Of a stretch of 64,000 bases of DNA, positions 10,921-22,929 are shown piece by piece. The stretch spans positions 958,267 through 1,022,266 of the forward strand of contig NW_006921542.1 of the NCBI RefSeq assembly GCF_000340215.1, given 5' to 3'. Source of the stretch: Pseudocercospora fijiensis CIRAD86 (lineage: Eukaryota > Ascomycota > Dothideomycetes > Mycosphaerellales > Mycosphaerellaceae). The notes beneath the pieces were generated by a model, which saw only the letters and a program-made list of their open reading frames with translations, made no database searches and was not told the origin of the DNA. The translations under genes were made by a program, and so were the position numbers. How positions within the stretch are numbered: the stretch's first letter is position 1; each line of letters begins with the position of its first letter.

Positions 10921-12640
10921 AACCTCTAACGCTTATACAAGTAATATCCCTAAGCTAAAGAATAAGGAGAATTATCTAGTATAGGCCTATACCGCTAAGG
11001 GTACCCTTAAAGGTATATAGGTATAGCGCTATATCTAAGGGACCTGCCTAAAGCCTAAAATTAAGCTATTATCGACTAAGACCTAGGAACAATTCGAAGA
11101 CCGCTAAGATAAATAGGAGGTAAAGGACTAGTTAGCGTATACGTAGATATTCGCTAACTATATTTCCGAGATCTAGTAGTCGTTACTTAGACTCGATACC
11201 TCTAAGATAGTATAGGATTATCTATATAAGAAATATACTAGTAAAGGTAGGTCTACTAAATTTATACTCTTCTAGGACTATATTACCCTTCGCTACGATA
11301 GCAAGGACGTCGAGAAGTTCTATAATAAGTATAAGAAGAAGTTCGGTACCTTAAAGGATACTAAATTAGCTATTAGCTAATATTAGGCTATCTATATATT
11401 TATTATATAGATCGTACTATTCTACGAGGCTTTCGTATAGATACGCCGTAAGCAGATACGCGCCTTAGAATACACTATTAATAATAGCACCCTTAATAAT
11501 ATTATTAGCGCGTTACTAGATAAGAACGTAGCTTAGTTAAAGTAGGCCTAGTATAGTAGCTTCTTTAGTCTTTAGCGCTAGCTACTATAGTAAGACGGTA
11601 TTAGCAATTATAATAGTTAAGGTAACTCGAACCGTAGCGGTCGTAGTAGCTATAGAAACAATAATAGTAACGGTCGAGGCCGCGGTAGAAACAACTAGAA
11701 TAGTTACTAGTCTAACCGTAAAAAATGCGCCTATTATTAGTAGTCGTATCCTTCTAACCGCTACTATAACAAGTACCCTTATCTAAAGGAGGAAGACTTA
11801 CTACGCCGTAAGTAGCAAAAGGCTAAGAAGAAGGGGGTATAGTAGTAGCGTAGACTAACTACTTAGTAATAATAGCCGCCCTAGTCTAGTATATAAGGCC
11901 TGTTTACTAAGAATATACTACGCTTATTCTATAATAATCTCCGTCCGGAATTAGTACTGTTACCTAGTTTAGGTAGTAACTACGCCTTTAATACTATTAC
12001 TATTAGCGATACGGTATCTATAGCGCTTACTATAGCGACTCGTCCTACTAACTAGGTTATAGATTCTAGTACTAGTATATATATAGTTAATAATCCTACC
12101 CTACTTTATAAATATAAAGGTTGTTATATCCTATTCGATTTAGAAGTAATACGAAGTATATAATAATAGTAGGCATTACTTAGATAGAAGTAGTTAACGA
12201 GTATAGTATTAGTAATATAAAATTATTAGAGACACTATATATACTAGGCCTAGCTACTAACCTTCTATCTACTAAGAATCTCGCTTCCGTACGATATAAT
12301 ATCCTCCGAGAGCTAAAATTATAAAGCCTAATTGTCCTCGATCGTTTTAATAATTTAGTTAGTAACCCTAACTAGCGAAATTCCCCTTTTATCTTACTTT
12401 ACGTGTAATCTAAGGAACGCTACTATAAGACATAGAAAGTCTCTACTATAAAAGGTAGAAAGGGGTCTAGGTACGGCTCGGTAAAGAGAAACCTAGATCT
12501 AATATCCTATATACGGCCTATAATCCGTAATAGCGGAATTCTTAGCGTACGTCCTATAACTCGTAACGTAATTAGCTATAACGGCTTTAACTTCCTATAC
12601 TTCTACGACTCTAGTCGATAGTAGTAGCGACAAAATTCTC
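10921..12640 (+). pseudogene. Copia-type gag and protease relic
   Basis: A plus-strand frame from about 10921 begins LKNKENYLVQ-like (Q as TAG) and continues through a Copia gag-type helical domain (TWEQFED-like, KFYNKYKKKFGTL, about 11280-11330). An Arg/Asn/Gly-rich linker follows near 11600-11700, then a degenerate zinc-knuckle-like segment (KKCAYYQQ, about 11720). A protease-like motif with Asp-Ser followed by TSIYIVNNPT is at about 12060-12100; Ty1/Copia proteases have Asp-Ser-Gly and His there. The last 500 bases read as a weak gag-pre-integrase region. No integrase or reverse transcriptase follows, so the element is a 5' fragment. It is heavily mutated. Confidence 0.5.
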
Positions 12641-14440
12641 GTAACCTAAGACTAACTCCCTACTTAGGATCGTATTACCTAAACTAGAGCCTATGTAAAG
12701 AATCTTAAGAGCTATTAAGGGTACCGAAAATGTTCCTATTAAACCCGGAATTCCTATCTACCTAACTCGTAAAGAGATTACGACTTAACTCGGCTTTATA
12801 AAGTTAGCTCGCCTCCTTAATCTAGAATAGAAGAAGGAAGTCTTAGCGGAATATAAATTTGCGCTATAAGAGTTCTAAGTAGAAACGCTTAAGTATTAGA
12901 CGAAGAAGGATATGTATAATAAATACTCTAAACGTAAGATAGATTGCCTCTCCTAGCTTATATCTAAGGTTTATCTATCTATTTATAGCTCTATTCCCGA
13001 GACCGATAAACTAAAGGATTTCTACGAAGCTATCTTAAAGCATTGCTAGAAGAGCAAGTCTCGTCGTCTTTAGGACGCTACTTATAAATAGTATACTACT
13101 CGAGAATTTTATTACGATAATATATCTAAATACCTAAATAATCGTACCCTATAGCGACTCGAGATATATAATATTATAGGCAATCCTAGCTAAGTCTCTA
13201 ATAAAGAGTTTATATTCGTTATACCTAAAGAATTAGGAGGAGAATATAATAACTATAAAGTAGTATATAATCGCGCTTACAATATAGGTACTATCTTTAC
13301 GGTCAAATCTCTTAAGACTTAACTACTTAGCGAAGCGACCCGGGTTCTTTAGAAGAAAAAAACCGAAGTAGTTAAGAACCTAAAACGTAACTATAATAGT
13401 AATAAAGGATCCTATAATAAGAACTCTAATAAAAGCTACGATAAGAACTCTAGTAATAATAAAGAGCGTAAGAAGCTAGACTACTACGGGAAATAGAGCA
13501 ACTACGACGAGAGCGAATATTAGACAAAGTACCCTAAGAAGATACCTACTAAGAAAGACAGTAGAGATAAGCTAGCCTCGATATCGGACTAGTACTCGTC
13601 TAAGCCTAAATCTTAATACCTCGTAGTTATAGATAAGATAACATTTATTAAACGACTAAAGCTAAGTAGTTAGACATACCTAGTTTTTAGAGATAAAGAC
13701 GATTTCCTTATAGCCTTATAGAAAGCTCGAGAACAAGCCTCTATCCTAGAACTAGAGAAAGCCTTTAACCTATCGTATAAGTAAAAGCTACTAGAACCTA
13801 TATCTATATATAAGAACCCGAATTATTACTTCTAAGTTGAACGTAATTTTTAAGGCAATAATATACTAGCTTATATCTATACGGTCGATAGATTCCTAGA
13901 TAAATACGATTATCGTTAGGAAGAGCTTCGGCGTATTTATAATTAAGTAACCTAGCTCGAATAAAGTGTAATATATTAGCGCTCCGAGGATATTACAACT
14001 CGAAACGTTAAAGTATAAGAGCAAACCCCTATCTAGAAGCTACGATACTCTAGTATAATATCTCCCTTAATTGTCTCTAAGACCTATACTAACGACTTAT
14101 AGTTCTCTAAAATAGTAGAGCTTAGTAATAAAGAGAAGGCAGACGAAGAGATTATATAGATATATATTAGGGAAAGATACGGCGATACTTATACTTATAA
14201 TACTACTAGTATATAGGAAGTTAACTTAACCCTACTTTATATCCTAGCTACTCTAGATAGTAAGCTTAATTTAGATACCTAGCTACTATACAGAGGTATA
14301 AGTATATATCTCTATAATAATAGTAAATAGTTTACTAAACTATATTCCTTCTAGTACCGCCTTAGGACTATAGACGCTTATAGTACCCTATAAGTCTAAG
14401 AGGGAGGCAATATTACTATCCTACTCTAGTTACTATAGCA
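12641..14440 (+). pseudogene. second Copia-like gag/protease relic
   Basis: A plus-strand frame from about 12690 reads EILRAIKGTENVPIK and then a long charged region. A zinc knuckle relic near 13475-13550 keeps the spacing of CX2CX4HX4C, with Cys and His codons turned to Tyr (LDYYGK, SNYDESEY). A protease-like segment near 14270-14340 reads LLYRGISIYLYNNSK, where Copia proteases have a Gly-Thr/Ala-Ser-His motif. No pol follows. It appears to be a second element abutting the first, or a rearranged part of it. The H3-like relic begins about 440 bases downstream. Confidence 0.45.
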
Positions 14441-14879
14441 ACCTATCCCGCTTACCTACTAACTATTTCTAATTCTCTATTCGCTTTTCCTCTCTTTCTT
14501 CCCTTTATCTATATTCTTAAAGATAAATATACCTTAAGGATTCGGCTCTTCGAGCCTTACTAAGTCGGCCGCCTCCCTTTCTTTTAGCGACTATCCTAAG
14601 TACGAATCTAACGAGGACCTACTAAGACGGTTAAATAGAAGACTATTTAATCTAGAAGGCAAGAAGTATAAATGTCTCTTTACGATTATAGGCTTATTAA
14701 TTTTCTAGGTCCTAGCGATATACCCTCGTCGCCCGAATACGTATAAAGATACCTTTAGAGCCTAAAGGGCAAAGGTAAAGCAAGCTAAGTATAGGAAGAC
14801 TATAGCGAGAACGAGATATCGGTAGAGTAAGACTATCTATAGTATATATATAAGAAGGTAGTTCCTCGGAAAATAGTAC
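14441..14879 (+). other. coding-like spacer before the histone relic
   Basis: The plus-strand frames carry charged segments (YPKYESNEDLLRRLNRRLF at about 14600) without a recognisable domain. It may be the N-terminal tail or an upstream exon of the histone-like gene, or the tail of the Copia-like relic. Confidence 0.25.
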
Positions 14880-15364
14880 CGAAAAACAAGAAGGCTTTAG
14901 GTAGATAGGAAAAGGCTAAAGCGGCTAAAGAGAGTAGGCGGATAAAGACTATCGCGAAGAAAAGTTGTTATTCTATTAAAAAAGGGTAAAAGGTAGGACT
15001 CGACGATAAAGAAGCGGCGCTTTAAACTAGGTACTATTACCCTTCGCTAGATCCGGCTATTCTAAGATAAAAGAGGGACCGAGCTTTTAATCCTAGAGAC
15101 TCCCTTCTAGCGACTCGTCTAAGAAACTATATTAGATTTTAAGTCTAGTATACGATTTACGGCTAAGGCGATTAGTGCTCTTTAGGAAGCTACGGAGGCA
15201 TTTCTTATAACCGAGTTTAAGCTTTTAGAACTCCTTACTATCTATACGAGGCGGGTTACTCTTTAATATAAAGATATATAGCTTCTAGCTAGAATTTAGC
15301 GTCGGTTTATAGCGGATTAATTAGGGTTTGTATTTAGTCGTTAGATTAACCTAAAAGGAGGCTA
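14880..15364 (+). pseudogene. histone H3 / CENP-A-like relic
   Basis: From about 15003 one frame reads through a complete H3-type histone fold, broken only by TAG/TAA. The N-helix is KLGTITLR then IRLF; next comes GTELLILETPF followed by RLV; loop 1 is DFKSSIRF; helix 2 is AL*EATEAFLITEF; the end is RRVTL*YKDI*LLARI. Helix 2 and loop 2 look more like the centromeric variant (LLTI before RVTL) than canonical H3 (CAIHAKRVTI). Loop 1 lacks the insertion usual in CENP-A. About 20 extra residues follow the fold to the stop near 15364. The 120 bases upstream are Lys/Arg-rich in two frames, as expected for a histone tail. As a nucleosome subunit it would act in chromatin; this copy is dead. It could be a duplicated host gene hit by RIP or cargo of an element. 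Confidence 0.75.
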
Positions 15365-15426
15365 ATTTTTATCTCCTTTTACCGGCTATAGGTACTAGCT
15401 ATATTTCTAATTTTATCCCCGCCCTA

Positions 15427-15971
15427 TACCTAAATCTAAGGTACAAAGTAGAAGCCTAGCGTCCTATATTAACTCGGCTATTATAGAGACGAGCTATATT
15501 TAGACTAGTTTCTTTATATATCGCAACCTAGCGGGTAGTAAGCGAAAGGGCGATAGAACGTTTATAATACGTCTCTATTTAGACCTAAAATATAAAGATC
15601 CTAAGGAGCCCTAGTATTATAACTATAAGGAGATTCTTTAGTATTAGTACTTCGATCCTCTATACTACGAGGTAGATAGTAAGCCTACGAGAGAGAAACT
15701 TTAACGAGAGATCCTCTATAATATATAGCGCTATTATAGAGCGATAGATACGTACTAAGTCCTATAACTAGAAGAAGAATTAAAATAGCGACCGAGGAGG
15801 AGATCGATAGTATATTAGTAGAGTCGAGATCTTATAAGCTAAGTACGAGATAGTATAGGCTCTAAGTCGTTTAGAGTAACGTACTATATAAATAACTAGG
15901 CGTACTACTCTTATTTACTTACGACCTATATCCTAGGATACTCTTCTCGTACCTTTTATACTCTTTTCTAA
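15427..15971 (+). pseudogene. repeated ORF fragment R, copy 1
   Basis: A plus-strand frame of about 180 codons ends at TAA 15969-15971. Readable parts are TFIIRLYLDLKYKDPKEP, QLEEELK-like and SSRTFYTLF. The last 350 bases recur in the same orientation at about 57000-57265 with the same frame, so this belongs to a multicopy family. Arg-rich RPRRRSIV is common to both. I recognise no domain. It lies between the histone relic and the palindromic block next to the Plavaka relic. Confidence 0.45.
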
Positions 15972-16051
15972 TACCTTACCTATAAGCGCTCTACGATAAC
16001 CGAGTAAATATAAACTATAGGATTTCCGCTTAGTACCTTCGTTATAGAAAC

Positions 16052-16141
16052 TTTTTTTCTAATCGCGTCGATCCTACCGATCCTATCGATCCTAAGCGAT
16101 TAGGATCGACGCGATCGACGCGATCGATAGGATCGCTTAGG
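16052..16141. repeat. palindromic terminal-repeat-like block
   Basis: It starts GAAACTTTTTTTCTAATCGC and continues with nested CGATCCTA / TAGGATCG palindromes to 16141. A similar block in inverted orientation is at 56893-56975. It lies just beyond the 3' end of the Plavaka coding relic and may be one end of that element. Confidence 0.55.
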
Positions 16142-16149
16142 TAAATTTT

Positions 16150-19100
16150 TATATATATAGGATCGCTCCGGGTCGCTCGTAGTCGTAGTCGTTAGTAATG
16201 TTTATACTATTCGTATAGTACTATATTAATACTTATCGACTCGTCGACTCGGTCGTATTAGTCGACTCGGTCGTATTAGTCGACTCGGTCTAAACTAGAA
16301 TATACTAGTAGTACTATAGGTTTAAGTATATTACTATTATATTAACCGTCGTTACTATATATCGTAGTATCCTATCTTATACGTTCTCTATTAACTATAA
16401 AATTATTCTTCGCTACCTTAGTATTATTATCCTCTATATTTCGGAGGTACGATTTCTATATACTCTACTCGGTACGTTGCCTTTTTATTACTCGCCCGTA
16501 AGCCTTTATAGCTCGCATTTCCTTATCCTCCTATTCCTCGTCGTAAATTGTGTTACACGTCTCGAAATTAACTATACTATTAATATAGCGAGTCCTATAT
16601 AGGGCGCCTTCGTCTACGGGTATAGCGTATAATATATAATAGACTAGTAGTAGGCTATATACCCGTCGCCCTTTAAGTCTACTATAGTACGGTCAAAGAC
16701 GCTATAGCCGGATTGTCGTTAGACTATACGTATCCTTATACTCGCTCTTATCGTTAATATAGTCGTAAAGCTTAACAAAAACGCCTATAACGGGCCTCTA
16801 TTTCGTCCTAAGCCCCTTCCTATATTTAATTCCTATTTCTATATTAATCGAGATTACGTACTTTAGTTACGCTAGTAGGCGACCGCCGAATCGAACCGCT
16901 AATTTATTAGGTGTTTCTATACAATTAACGTTATATTCCTATACCTATATAAAATTATAACGTCTATTGCCGTAGAGCCCCTCCTAGTTTAGTATATATC
17001 TCGCGAAGTCGGCTGCTACTACGTTAGGATGTTCTATATCCTTATCCGTAGGCTTCTAGTTTCGGATTCTACCGTAGAAGCAGATCTCTATATCTAGGAC
17101 GTATATATAGTCCGTTACAATATCGTTAGGGTCGGCTACGGTACTTAATACGCTATTCTTATCGTAGGTACCCTATTGCCGTACGAATACTATAATCGCT
17201 TATCGGAAGTCGCGACCTAAGTTCTCTTCTATTATAGCTATAGCCTCCCTTATCGTAATCTACTTAACCGATTTCTTTCCGTTCCTCTATTCCTTAAGCT
17301 AGTATTCTAGGATATTCTCTACTAGCCGTACTATAGTTAGTATTATTAGCTATTATATATACTCCTTAACGGTACGAGCATTTATAGGGATTGCTATATA
17401 TTCTTTGTCGTCTTTAGCCTATATATTCAATCTATTAGTATCGCTATCTAGTATACTTTCTTCCTAGCTAGGCTTCTTATTTATTAGCCGAAATGCAAGC
17501 TTTAGTAGTTTATAGTGTTTGTGCTCGAAATAGCTAGTATTTAAGTCTAGAAGATTGCCGAACGTCTTAATATAGCTTAGGGCATATATTATACCGTAGA
17601 ATTTCGGTATATTAAAGTGCCCTTCTATTTGTATTATTATTAGCTCGTTAGCTTCGTCGTCTTCGTCTATTATAATCGCATCGTCGTTATTCAAATCGTT
17701 CGTTCTTCGCGTAGTAGTCTTCGCCTTCCGCTAGGCCCTCTTCTATACCTTTGTTACCCTATATAGGCGAAATATATTCTTCTATTCGTTTATCCGGTAC
17801 AATGCTATCCTTAGATACTTAACTATTTCGTCGTTATAGTATCTATATATCGCTAGAATAGTAAAGTCTACTAGTATACGTAGAAATCTTATCGCCTACG
17901 GTTAACGAACCTCTTCGAGTAGTAGTATAAATATAACTAATAAGACTCGTAGGACGCTTTGCTACTCTTAGCCTATCTACTAAGTAACTGCTAAGTAGTA
18001 GTAGAACTTGCGAAGATTAGTATATACGGGTATATACGCGAACCGTCTATCTAGTATTATATCGATAATCCCTTATACTACTATTTTCCCTAGCTTTCTT
18101 ATTTTAGTAGATAGGCCCCTATTTAGGGTCGAGTTAGTAACTAGTCGGTATCTCTTCGTTTTTATATAGCTTATCTTGTCTACTAGTAGGTTCGTAGTCT
18201 ATTAGATTGCGTATATTAGCACTCCTTTTAGTAGCTAGTATAGTATGTCTACTACTAAAGACTAGTATATATCGACGTGTTTCTAGCGCTATATAAAGCA
18301 ATCGATATTATAGACGTTCTACGGATCCTTCGCTATATATTCGCCTTTGCGTTGCCTTAGATATCGCTACTTCGTAGAGTCGTATAACCGCTATTCTACT
18401 ATAATATCGAGGTGCTCTCGTTCTATCGGGTATACTAGGCAACTTAGATAATATATATTTGTCTTAACTCCGGTAATTGCAACTTGCTCTTTATAGTCTA
18501 CTAATATTACTACTAAGATTAGAAAGTACCTACGCGTTGCGCTATCTACGTATATAATGTCCTAGCCCTCGCCGTCGGCCGCTTTTATAGTAGAGCGAAA
18601 GATATACGCTATCGATATATAATATATACTATTTTTAGTAAAACTATCGCTATCCTTAACGACCGGCAGTAGTCCTAGTAAGATCGTACCGGGTCTGTTA
18701 TTCGCGTTGCGTACTCGTACGTATAGGTTTCCGATAGTAAGATATATAGGGTATGCTATTAAGTTACCTTAATAGTTAGTTATCTACGTTTTATCGGTTA
18801 ATACGATTAGAGGTATAATCGTTACGCCGTCTATGTTTATCTTACTCTAGGTATTCTACTACTAGTCTACTAACGCTATATTAGAGTAGATTCGCTATAG
18901 TAGGTCGTTAGTCGTCTACGCTCGATATAGCTTATATACTAGATTATTCCTAAAGCTACTATAACCTATTAAGAACATTACTGCTTTTTTAACGGATCGG
19001 TATCGTAGTACTAGTTCCGTACTACCGTAACCCGTTCGACTTGTCGGAAGGTACAGCTTTCGAATCTTTATTTAACCTAATACCCTCGATAGTAGTATAC

Positions 19101-20060
19101 CGCTAGCTCGTAGTTTCGACGTTATAACCTTTACGCCTTTCTAGCTTAGTAGATCGTATAGTAGTGCTAGCCTCTCGTCTTCGAAAAGCCTCGTAATTAC
19201 ATATCCGGATATTCTCTCTCTCTTTAAGAATTGCGTAAAGCTTATATCGAATAGTAACTCAAATATTCCGTTCTCGCCCGAAGTATCTTATATTCGAATT
19301 TTAACGCTGTTTATAGACTAGGCGCTTATATTTACTCTACTATACTAAACTGTAATTATACTATATCTAGCTATAGGCTTGCTAGCGGCACGGCTAGTAT
19401 ATTCGGTAAATAAATCGATATTATCCGCGGTACGGTAGCCTTTTAGTATTAGCCGTAATCTTATTAACTTCTAGCTTCCTAGCGTTATTATCGTTCCGGC
19501 GGTAGTTGCCTATATACTCTCTATTTCGTCTTCGTCCGCTAGGCTATCCTATATATCGAATTCTAGTAATTTAAGATATGTATCCTATTTAATACTATCT
19601 ATACTTCCTTTGTCTTCCTATAGCGCTAGTACTATTAGCGTTAATATCGTTACTAGAACAGCTTCTATTATGCCTTCTTTATTTACGTCTTGCTATATGC
19701 TTTCTAGTATCGATCTATCGTCGGCTTGTTCGGCGCTCTAGTCGCTACCTTAGATCGTATATAAGTTAAGTCGGGCTCGCTTTATAGTATTGTTTATAGT
19801 AGAATCGTGCTCGGTAAATTCTTTCAGTACAACGCGTTTCTCGTACTTGTTTCTATATTACTTATAGCCGTAGGAGCTTTTAAGTAGCCGGTTATATAAC
19901 CTATATTCGATATAGTAAGATATTACTATATATATAGCTAGCTTTCGATAATAGGCGCTATTGTTATAGCTACTATAGGTTTGTCGTATATCGACGTATA
20001 CGAAGTTACTAAGGCTATTTAGCCCTACTATAAGTGTAGTGCTTAGCAAACCCCCCTTAC
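16150..20060 (-). pseudogene. Plavaka-type DNA transposase relic
   Basis: This is a large cut-and-paste transposase of the CACTA-related Plavaka family, read on the minus strand. The core signature is near 18780-18640: IIPLIVLTDKTQITNYQGN, then YPIYLTIGNL, where the family has PLILASDKTQ and AYPVYLTIGNI. It is followed by ILLGLLPV and, at about 18450-18540, YFLILVVILVDYKEQ. Further on come a YQLLKGV segment (about 18240) and, at 17560-17620, EGHFNIPKFYGIIYALSY with LDLNTSYFEHKHYKLLKLAF, the conserved C-terminal block. In-frame TAG/TAA codons stand at Gln/Trp positions. The order is right for a nearly full-length protein of about 1200 codons. I did not find the second terminal repeat. Confidence 0.8.
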
Positions 20061-20925
20061 TACTACGAAGTTAGGTATAAGTCGGGGTCCGACTCGATAT
20101 CGATTCGTAGCCCGCGGATTCGGCAAAAACTCGGATTTATCCCGTTCGATTATACTAACTTAATATTACTCTACTAGCGCCTCTTGCGATAACATTTAAA
20201 TACTAATTTACATACCGACTCGCCGTCCGACTCGGCTACTAGTTAGGACTAATCGGAAAATTAATACTAAATATAAACGACCGTACTATATTTCGACTAG
20301 ATTTCTACGTTACTCCTAACGCCCTAAGGCCTATATATTATACCGTAAAATACGTTGTATAGGTTTAATTCTGTATACGTATAGAAGTAATATTGCTCTA
20401 GTTTAATACTGCCTTATAGTATTATTTATTACGTTAAATTCGCCCGGTACTACTAAGGCTTGCTTTAGTTATATTATAGCTAGGTTGTATTCCTAAGCAA
20501 AGTAAACGAATAGCGCTCGAGTAACTGCTAGTAAGTATTACTTAGCCGACTTAGTAACGACGTCGTTTAAGGCGGTATCTAATAAGCGGTTTATATTAAA
20601 TCTAAGGCCTCTAAGACTCGTAGCAGTTACGACTACCCTATCGGTGCGCCTATTAGATAGAAGTATAAAGCCTTATCCTATCGACTCTATTTAATTTTTA
20701 TATATACGTTATTATATACGCTATTATATAGACCTATACGCCGACTTATTAATATTAACCTATATCTTAACCTCTAGCGTAGCTAAGTATCGGGTCTCGT
20801 ATCGCTCTAGGGATAGTGCGCTAGTTATCCGCTCCCTAGCTAATAGCACTATTCTATTAGCTAGAGCCCGCGGCTCTAACCGGCTTTAGGGTTCTAGGTA
20901 TTAAGGTTAACTAGGTGTGTTTCTG
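20061..20925. other. no gene identified
   Basis: This region lies upstream of the Plavaka relic and includes a CCCCCC run at about 20051. Scattered open stretches exist on both strands, but I see no coherent protein or repeat. Confidence 0.35.
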
Positions 20926-21900
20926 GTCGGAGTCGAATTGCCCTCGTACTAGACTATATCTTCGACGTAGCGAGATCTAGAGCTAATCGTATCGATATAG
21001 GTACTTTAGCCGAGTGTTACCTACTCGCTCGCCTATACTTAATAGGATATTATAGGCTATAACCTAGAGTTAATCGGCTTTCTATACTAGTAGGCCGGGG
21101 AGGGTAATAATACTCGCGTCTACTGTTTTCTAGTCGGTAGCAATTATACTACTACTAGTGCCTCTTTCTATTTGATAGGCTAGTTCGCTAATAAGGATTT
21201 ACTACTCGATCGCTCGTACCTAGAAGACTAGTTTGTATACCTCCTATACGATCTAGTTCTAGCTAATACTAAGCTCGCCGACTATATTATGTTTCCGGAC
21301 GTTAGTATATTAGACTAGGACGCTAGTAAGGCTCGTGCTATTGCTATAGTCCGCGGCGTAGATAAGTAGTATATCGATAGTGTCTAGATAAGTACGTTTT
21401 ACTATAACTCGAATGTTTAGCTACCGCTAACCCTAAGTAGTACGATAAACGTTTGCTATAGTCGGTTTAAGGTAGTATTATATACTATTGCAGGTTAGCG
21501 TACGAGTATTGCTAGCCTAGTATAGATACATATATTATTTACATATAGGGTTGCTAAGTTCGGGTTCGATTAATAATTTAGGGGCGGATTAATACTACGA
21601 CTCGGCATCTTAGAGTTAGCCTATACTTTTCGGTAATACTATTAATATATCAAACTTATATCCTTCTGTTTTACGATGCTATTTTCTAGTATTACTGTCT
21701 TCGTATTAGACGCTCGGTTAGCGCTAGACTAGCCTATATCCTATATACTAGCGGCAACTACGCCTTTGCGGATTATCGAATTACCTAGAAGTAACTTAAA
21801 ACATTCCGGTATATATAGCGACTAATTTAATTATAGATACGTATACCTATGTATTTTATCGCGATAGGCCTTAATATAGATTAATATAGTACGGAAGAGT
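20926..21900 (+). pseudogene. unidentified coding relic
   Basis: A single plus frame runs from about 20930 with few stops. Segments include YNLELIGFLY, LLLDRSYLEDQFVYLLYDLV, KARAIAIVRGVDK and ISYILAATTPLRIIELP. The frame is long and has protein-like composition, but no motif I know. It runs up to the 136-bp tandem array. It could be an accessory ORF of the neighbouring transposon or a decayed host gene. Confidence 0.35.
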
Positions 21901-21944
21901 TTAGCTACTACTAGTTAAAATTATTATCCTAGCTACTACCCTAG

Positions 21945-22559
21945 TATTCTACTGCTACTACTACTACTACCGACTCGCTACGGATAGCCTACTTAGCCTC
22001 GATTCGTATAAGTTCCGTACTACTTAACTTCCCGTTATCTAGTTTCCTTATCCGATCTAGCCTCCCGGCTACTAGATCTATATCCTATTGCTACTATTAC
22101 TACTACCGACTTACTACGGATGCCCTACTCGGCCTCGATTCGTATAAGTTCCGTACTACTTTACTTCCCGCTATCTAGTTTCCTTATCCGATCTAGCCTC
22201 CCGGCTACTATATCTATATCCTATTGCTACTATTACTACTACCGACTCGCGGCGGATACCCTAATCGGCCTAGAGTCGTATAAGTTCCGTACTACTTTAC
22301 TTCCCGCTATCTAATTTCCTTGTCCCTTCTAGTCTCTCGGCTACTATATCTATATCCTATCGCTACTATTACTGCTACCGACTCGCGGTAGATACCCTAC
22401 TCGGCCTAGAGTCGTATAAGTTCCGCACTGCTTTACTTCCCGCTATCTAGTTTCCTTGTCCTATCTAGCCTCTCGGCTACTATATCTATATCCTATTGCT
22501 ACTATTACTGCTACCGACTCGCGGCGGATAGCCTAATTAGTCTCGACTCGTACGAGTTC
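21945..22559. repeat. 136-bp tandem array A
   Basis: The marker CGAC(T/C) recurs at 21971, 22107, 22243, 22379 and 22515, an exact period of 136 bases. There are at least 4.5 copies with about 90 percent similarity; each holds CTACTATTACT, a TATAAGTTCCG block and CTTCCCGCTATCTA. The array runs into the assembly gap, so its true length is unknown. As 136 is not a multiple of 3, it is not a coding repeat. Confidence 0.9.
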
Positions 22560-22659
22560 NNNNNNNNNNNNNNNNNNNNNNNNNNNNNNNNNNNNNNNNN
22601 NNNNNNNNNNNNNNNNNNNNNNNNNNNNNNNNNNNNNNNNNNNNNNNNNNNNNNNNNNN
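22560..22659. other. assembly gap, 100 N
   Basis: Exactly 100 N bases are present, the usual placeholder for an unsized gap, placed where the 136-bp array should continue. Confidence 0.95.
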
Positions 22660-22833
22660 GAACTATTTGCCTTCGCCTATAACGAAGGGATTAGCTACTT
22701 AATAATAATTGTAGCCTTATACGCCCTTTTAATATGCCGGTGCTAGATCCGAGCCTACGGCGTTATTAGGTTTATATCGAGTCCGGGCGCTAGATTGCTA
22801 ATATAAATTGCTAAAGTTTATCCTTTAATATTA

Positions 22834-22834
22834 A

Positions 22835-22913
<79 letters not shown>

Positions 22914-22929
22914 TTCTTCTTCTTCTTCT
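22834..22929. repeat. (CTT)n microsatellite, GAA on the minus strand
   Basis: About 32 triplets of CTT with two CCT interruptions. On the minus strand this is in frame with the Argonaute relic and reads as an uninterrupted poly-Glu tract after its C-terminus. The 170 bases between this and the N gap hold nothing else. Confidence 0.9.

Noticed and set aside
16070..16141. nested GATCG palindromes as a replication origin
   Set aside because: The matching inverted block at 56893-56975 points to transposon ends instead.
22120..22314. 64-codon open frame inside the 136-bp array
   Set aside because: It spans tandem units whose length is not a multiple of three, so it cannot be a maintained coding repeat.
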